A program made the translations under genes and the position numbers. From an uncultured Lachnospiraceae bacterium (GTDB lineage: Bacteria; Bacillota; Clostridia; Lachnospirales; Lachnospiraceae), in assembly GCA_947630805.1 (NCBI GenBank), contig CANRIV010000003.1, forward strand, positions 124,001-188,000: DNA of 64,000 bases, given 5' to 3'. Under the pieces are notes generated by a model. It made no database searches, was not told where the DNA came from, and worked only from the letters and a program-made list of their open reading frames with translations. Shown here piece by piece: positions 60,443 to 64,000 of this stretch; the first letter of the stretch is position 1, and each line of letters opens with the position of its first letter.

Positions 60443-60691
60443 ATGGCAGCTAGCGAGAAACAGGTTGATAATTTAGTAGCATTGTTAGATGGATATGCAG
60501 CAGAGGGTGGACATCATCTGAATGTTAATGTATTACAGAAAGATACATTATTGGATGCACAGGCACATCCTGAAAAATATCCACAGCTTACAGTTCGTGT
60601 CTCCGGATATGCGGTAAACTTTATTAAACTGACAAAGGAACAGCAGGATGATGTAATTCACAGAACATTCCATGCAAGCACAGGTCTGTAA
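60443..60691 (+). CDS. Separate glycyl-radical subunit of pyruvate formate-lyase (GrcA-like)
   Basis: An 82-aa protein equal to the missing C-terminus of Pfl[41 protein letters not shown], ending [15 protein letters not shown]. The radical glycine is Gly55 in RVSGYAV. In E. coli GrcA (YfiD) a similar stand-alone protein rescues oxygen-damaged PFL that still has its own glycine domain; here the partner core lacks that domain, so this protein should be essential for activity. The ATG at 60443 follows AAGGAGGAG; the upstream frame from 60389 lacks a ribosome site. A terminator follows. Confidence 0.92.
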   Translation: MAASEKQVDNLVALLDGYAAEGGHHLNVNVLQKDTLLDAQAHPEKYPQLTVRVSGYAVNFIKLTKEQQDDVIHRTFHASTGL

Positions 60692-60708
60692 GATAAAAAG
60701 TTCATTAT

Positions 60709-60765
60709 AAAAAAGTCAGCGGACATATGTTTTATTTTGACATATGTGATGCTGACTTTTTTAGT
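60709..60765 (+). terminator. Terminator of the split pfl operon
   Basis: AAAAAGTCAGC (60710-60720) pairs with GCTGACTTTTT (60751-60761); ACATATGT occurs on both arms inside the stem. A T-run follows. Confidence 0.9.
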
Positions 60766-60773
60766 TTTTTCTA

Positions 60774-60801
60774 TTGGCAAAAAAGAAAATACGTTTATAA
60801 T
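60774..60801 (+). promoter_or_regulatory. Promoter of the DUF815 gene
   Basis: TTGGCA (60774-60779), 16-base spacer, TATAAT (60796-60801). Confidence 0.7.
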
Positions 60802-60840
60802 TAGAAGATAAGAGTGTAAAGAAAGAAATGAGGCGACGTA

Positions 60841-62151
60841 ATGTACCAGATAGTTTCAAAATTATTGATTTATGGAGACATGCCAAAAGATTCCATTTTA
60901 ATGGAGTTAAGCGGAATTATTCGGGAGTTCAAAGAAGATAATTATAAAAAGGATGAGATTATTACAAGAATTTATCATCAGATGAAAAGATTATTAGAGG
61001 TGGCGACACAATATGGATTTGACACCAATTTGTGGCACAATTATCTGACTTATCTTCTGATAACGAATGAAAACCCATTCAGCCTTACCTGTGAAAAAAC
61101 AGGAGCCAGCGACGGCAGCGTAAATTATTTTGCAAAAAATGATTTTAAGCAGTTTCGGGCGCTGTTTCATTATGATTTTACTCCGATGGAGAAGGCATTG
61201 GGGATAGATTGTTTTGAAAAACTGGAGCATTACAGGGCAATCCGAAAACCCGAGCTGATGTACAACAAAAACGTAAGTGAAAAAGTACAGGCATTAAGCC
61301 TAAAACTGAATTCGGCGAAAGATGAAAATGAGTTTTTTGATTATGTGACGGGATTTTATAAAGCATACGGTGTCGGAATGTTTGGGCTGAACAAAGCGTT
61401 CCGGATTGGGGAACGTGACGGACAGCTGACTTTTCACGCGATTAACAACATGGACAAGGTTGTACTGGATGATCTGGTAGGTTATGAAATTCAGAAAAAG
61501 AAGCTGATAGATAATACAGAAGCATTTGTTCAGGGAAGAAAAGCAAACAACTGCCTTTTATTTGGCGATAGCGGCACCGGAAAATCTACCAGTATTAAAG
61601 CAATCGTAAATCAATATTATGATCAGGGACTGAGAATGATAGAAATTTATAAGCATCAGTTTAAAAACCTGTCAAATGTTATTGCTGCGATTAAAAACAG
61701 AAATTATAAATTTATTATTTATATGGATGATTTGTCTTTTGAGGAATTTGAGATTGAATATAAGTTTTTGAAGGCTGTAATCGAAGGCGGCGTGGAAACG
61801 AAGCCGGAAAATATATTAATTTATGCGACCTCGAACAGGCGGCACTTAATCAAGGAAACATGGAGTGACAGGAATGATATTAAGGTGGACAACGGAATTC
61901 ATAAGTCGGATACGCTGGAGGAAAAACTTTCTTTAGTACATCGGTTTGGTGTCACAATTAATTATTCTAAGCCGACACAGAAAGAATATTTTGAGATTGC
62001 TGTTACACTGTGCAGACGCCTTGGCGTAAAATTATCCGAGGAGGAGATAAAAGCAGAAGCAAATAAGTGGGAGTTGAGCCATGGAGGCATTTCCGGACGG
62101 ACCGCTCAGCAGTTTGCAAATTATCTATCCGGACAGCAGGTAGGAGATTAA
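60841..62151 (+). CDS. DUF815-family ATPase
   Basis: A 436-aa P-loop protein. Walker A GDSGTGKS lies at residues 242-249, Walker B IIYMDDLSF at about 293-301, and IYATSNRRHLIKETWSDRND is the sensor region typical of this family. The N-terminal ~200 residues are helical with no known domain. The role of DUF815 proteins is unknown. It starts an apparent operon with the kinase-like and PqqD-like genes (four-base gap). Confidence 0.88.
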   Translation: MYQIVSKLLIYGDMPKDSILMELSGIIREFKEDNYKKDEIITRIYHQMKRLLEVATQYGFDTNLWHNYLTYLLITNENPFSLTCEKTGASDGSVNYFAKNDFKQFRALFHYDFTPMEKALGIDCFEKLEHYRAIRKPELMYNKNVSEKVQALSLKLNSAKDENEFFDYVTGFYKAYGVGMFGLNKAFRIGERDGQLTFHAINNMDKVVLDDLVGYEIQKKKLIDNTEAFVQGRKANNCLLFGDSGTGKSTSIKAIVNQYYDQGLRMIEIYKHQFKNLSNVIAAIKNRNYKFIIYMDDLSFEEFEIEYKFLKAVIEGGVETKPENILIYATSNRRHLIKETWSDRNDIKVDNGIHKSDTLEEKLSLVHRFGVTINYSKPTQKEYFEIAVTLCRRLGVKLSEEEIKAEANKWELSHGGISGRTAQQFANYLSGQQVGD

Positions 62152-62155
62152 TTTT

Positions 62156-62869
62156 ATGGTAAATACTTATAAATTTGCAGATATTCCGGTGGAAGTAAAG
62201 ACGAGAGGCATGTATTTTGGAGAGTGCTGTGAGGACTATCTGTGTGAGGAGGAGCCAAAAGTTCATATATTGGCTACGGATGAGGATTTGGAATATGAGC
62301 GCGCCCAATCAGAGGAAAACATTCCATTTTCAAAATCTTATCTTGAATTTATTGCACTGTATCGGCAGTTCTGTGAAAAGGTGTTAGATTATGGCGTAGT
62401 GTTATGCCATGGAAGTGTGATAGAATATCAGGGAAATGCGTACATGTTTACTGCGCCCAGCGGGACAGGAAAATCAACGCACGCCAGATTGTGGCGGGAA
62501 TGTTTTGGGGACGAAGTCGTGATGATTAATGATGATAAGCCACTTTTGAAATTTGAGGAAGACGGAATATATGCTTACGGAACGCCATGGGATGGAAAGC
62601 ATCATTTGTCTACCAACAAAAGAGCAAAACTGGTGGGAATCTGTTTTTTGCATCAGTCTCCGACGAACGAGATTCAAAAGATTGGTGCTGACCGGGCAGT
62701 TCCTTTATTAATGAATCAAATTTACAGACCGCGTAGTGCAGAAAAACTTTTAAAGACAATGGAGTATGCGGACAAATTGATTGCTATGGTCCCTATGTAT
62801 GAGATGGGATGCACCATTTCCAAAGAAGCTGTGAAAATTGCGTATAAAGCGATGAAATTATGTGAATGA
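62156..62869 (+). CDS. HPr-kinase-like protein
   Basis: A 237-aa protein with the HprK catalytic fold: VVLCHGSVIEYQGNAYMFTA, P-loop APSGTGKST (residues 100-108), VMINDDKPLL and YGTPWDGKHHLSTNKRA. It lacks the N-terminal DRTGG domain of true HprK, and proteins of this short form accompany lasso-peptide and other peptide-modification clusters. Phosphorylates an unknown Ser or acts on a peptide. The next gene begins 15 bases after its stop. Confidence 0.85.
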   Translation: MVNTYKFADIPVEVKTRGMYFGECCEDYLCEEEPKVHILATDEDLEYERAQSEENIPFSKSYLEFIALYRQFCEKVLDYGVVLCHGSVIEYQGNAYMFTAPSGTGKSTHARLWRECFGDEVVMINDDKPLLKFEEDGIYAYGTPWDGKHHLSTNKRAKLVGICFLHQSPTNEIQKIGADRAVPLLMNQIYRPRSAEKLLKTMEYADKLIAMVPMYEMGCTISKEAVKIAYKAMKLCE

Positions 62870-62883
62870 AAGGGGAAAGACAA

Positions 62884-63147
62884 ATGGTTGTAAAAGAAGG
62901 TTTTGTGTTGAGAAATATGGGAGGGCAGCCGGTGGTAGTCTCTGTTGGCTCTGCCAGCAAGGTTTTCAATGGAATGATTAAATTAAATGAAAGCGGAGAG
63001 TATCTCTGGAACATTTTGCAAAACGGTGCGGAAAAAGAAGATCTGGTACAGGCACTTTTAAAAAAATATGAAGTTTCTAAAGAGGTGGCAGAACAGGATG
63101 TAGATGCCTTTCTTCGGACTTTAAGCGGACCGGGAATCATAGAATAA
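62884..63147 (+). CDS. PqqD-like peptide-binding protein
   Basis: An 87-aa PqqD/RRE-like protein. VKEGFVLRNMGGQPVVVSVG followed by MIKLNESGEYLWNILQNGAE is the usual pattern, with a helical C-terminus. Such domains bind leader peptides of ribosomally made, modified peptides. The start ATG at 62884 follows AGGGGAAAG; an ATG at 62866 overlaps the upstream stop. No radical-SAM maturase or precursor is recognised next to it. Confidence 0.85.
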   Translation: MVVKEGFVLRNMGGQPVVVSVGSASKVFNGMIKLNESGEYLWNILQNGAEKEDLVQALLKKYEVSKEVAEQDVDAFLRTLSGPGIIE

Positions 63148-63198
63148 GTATAATTTTTCTTCTGATATGGAAAAATAATATAGCGACAGGATGATTTT

Positions 63199-63630
63199 AT
63201 GGAAAAGATGACAATAGAACAGGCGATAGAACAAAATGGGTATCATCTGGCAACAATCGTAGGGGACAGCATGATGCCGTTGTTGAGAAACCGTCGGGAT
63301 ATGGTAAAAGTAGTAGCTGCAAAAAATAAATTAAAAAAGTATGATTTGCCTTTATACAGAAGACCGGGTGGAGAATATGTGCTGCATCGGATTGTGAAGG
63401 TCAAGAAGAATTACTACGTTATATGTGGAGATAATCGTTTTTCCAGAGAAAAAGTTCCCTTGGAATGGATTGTGGGTGTGGCAGAGTCTGTCTTTAGAGA
63501 TGAGCAGGAAGTGCCGGTGACATCTCCGGAATATCTTCGCTACGTCAAAAAAGTGTGCAGAACTTTCTGGCCACGGAGAATAAAGAATAAAATAACAAAA
63601 ATACAAAAAAAGAAAACTTCCCGCAATTAA
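63199..63630 (+). CDS. S24/S26-type serine peptidase (Ser-His)
   Basis: A 143-aa protein. GDSMMPLLRN contains the catalytic Ser24, and YVLHRIVKVKK carries His63 where Lys would be in LepB; a Ser-His pair is typical of SipW/archaeal-type peptidases. No membrane helix is seen, and the last ~40 residues are very basic. Together with the PqqD and HprK-like genes it forms a small module. It could process a peptide; substrate unknown. Confidence 0.8.
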   Translation: MEKMTIEQAIEQNGYHLATIVGDSMMPLLRNRRDMVKVVAAKNKLKKYDLPLYRRPGGEYVLHRIVKVKKNYYVICGDNRFSREKVPLEWIVGVAESVFRDEQEVPVTSPEYLRYVKKVCRTFWPRRIKNKITKIQKKKTSRN

Positions 63631-63637
63631 AAAATGC

Positions 63638-63666
63638 TTGCAATATAAAATGCTGTATGATAAAAT
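63638..63666 (+). promoter_or_regulatory. Promoter of tRNA-Gln
   Basis: TTGCAA (63638-63643), 17-base spacer, TAAAAT (63661-63666), 20 bases before the tRNA. Confidence 0.7.
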
Positions 63667-63685
63667 ACTTTCTGTTGCTAGACAA

Positions 63686-63757
63686 TGGCCCATCGCCAAA
63701 TGGTAAGGCACTGGACTCTGACTCCAGCATTTCAAGGTTCGAATCCTTGTGGGCCAG
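63686..63757 (+). tRNA. tRNA-Gln (CTG)
   Basis: A 72-nt tRNA; acceptor TGGCCCA with TGGGCCA, discriminator G; anticodon loop CTCTGAC with CTG; T-loop GGTTCGAATCC. CCA is not encoded. Confidence 0.95.
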
Positions 63758-63759
63758 TT

Positions 63760-63791
63760 AAAAATCCACTTCATATGAAGTGGATTTTTTT
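63760..63791. terminator. Terminator after tRNA-Gln
   Basis: AAAAATCCACTTCA (63760-63773) pairs with TGAAGTGGATTTTT (63776-63789), T-run on the plus strand and A-run on the other side, so it may also end the convergent phosphofructokinase gene. Confidence 0.88.
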
Positions 63792-63801
63792 ATACTATTA
63801 T

Positions 63802-64000
63802 TTATTCATCTATTTTATTTGGAAAAAGATGGGATATATCCAAATAATCCGGAATTCCCCGCTGGAATTTTACGACCGGCTCTCCGAGAATTAAAGGATA
63901 TACATAGTCAATAAATTTTTGCGTTACATCATTACCTCTCTCATTAATCCACTCTCTTGGAACATGTTTGATAAGACCGGCAACATTTTTCACGTCTGTA
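63802..64000 (-). CDS. Phosphofructokinase (probably PPi-dependent), C-terminal fragment
   Basis: The gene continues beyond the window edge; 65 residues are visible, from TDVKNVAG to the stop. HVPREWINERGNDVTQKFID and YPLILGE match the C-terminus of clostridial diphosphate-dependent phosphofructokinase. PPi use would fit the membrane pyrophosphatase seen at the other end of the window, but the diagnostic active-site residues are not in this fragment, so ATP-dependent PfkA is possible. Confidence 0.75.
   Translation of the reverse strand, partial: TDVKNVAGLIKHVPREWINERGNDVTQKFIDYVYPLILGEPVVKFQRGIPDYLDISHLFPNKIDE

Overview
The window is a gene-dense stretch of a low-GC, anaerobic, spore-forming Firmicute. 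The combination of a clostridial sporulation/division block, class B sortases, indolepyruvate:ferredoxin oxidoreductase, a membrane pyrophosphatase, pyruvate formate-lyase and many B12/radical-SAM-type anaerobic genes fits the Lachnospiraceae (Clostridia) best. That placement rests on gene content and protein style, not on a marker-gene comparison. No CRISPR array, insertion sequence, rRNA or intact prophage was seen.

Left part (1-15.7 kb). The tail of hppA and a LysM-GH18 spore-lysin-type enzyme are followed by an orphan phage holin/amidase pair, a membrane-protein/ornithine carbamoyltransferase fusion and mscL. Then comes the conserved Firmicutes order spoVT, hup, rqcP, yabP, yabQ, divIC-like, spoIIE, tilS, hpt, ftsH, and a cytoplasmic GH13 amylase. 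spoVT has a textbook sigma-G promoter. spoIIE has a Spo0A box and a 21-bp-spaced promoter like that known for B. subtilis spoIIE.

Surface island (15.8-23.0 kb). Two paralogous minus-strand cassettes, each sortase B, an LCP-family protein and a small SPxTG wall protein, flank a plus-strand secreted transglutaminase-like protein. Each cassette has its own strong promoter, and the small wall proteins have separate promoters.

Middle (23-42 kb). tRNA-Tyr and tRNA-Leu, a palindromic repeat element, rpiB and a symporter precede a ~14 kb co-directional locus. It runs iorA, iorB, amidohydrolase, AMP-ligase, aldo/keto reductase, acyltransferase, acyl carrier protein, symporter, second AMP-ligase, pyruvyltransferase-like, flippase, and an SGNH-like/aldo-keto reductase fusion. 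Three of these genes carry in-frame runs of 7-9 G, rare in such low-GC DNA, which suggests phase variation. No glycosyltransferase was found, so the product is unknown. This is the strongest candidate here for an undescribed pathway.

Right part (42-64 kb). A regulator plus potA-potB-potCD (permease/binding-protein fusion) polyamine importer, tRNA-Phe and tRNA-Gly, an intracellular GH16, a B12-radical-SAM protein, a VanW protein, an Lrp/aminotransferase/trmL operon and a Crp-type regulator lead to a split pyruvate formate-lyase. The catalytic core, the activase and a separate 82-residue glycyl-radical subunit are three genes. The end holds a DUF815 ATPase, an HPr-kinase-like/PqqD-like/Ser-His peptidase trio that looks like an orphan peptide-maturation module, tRNA-Gln, and the C-terminus of a phosphofructokinase.
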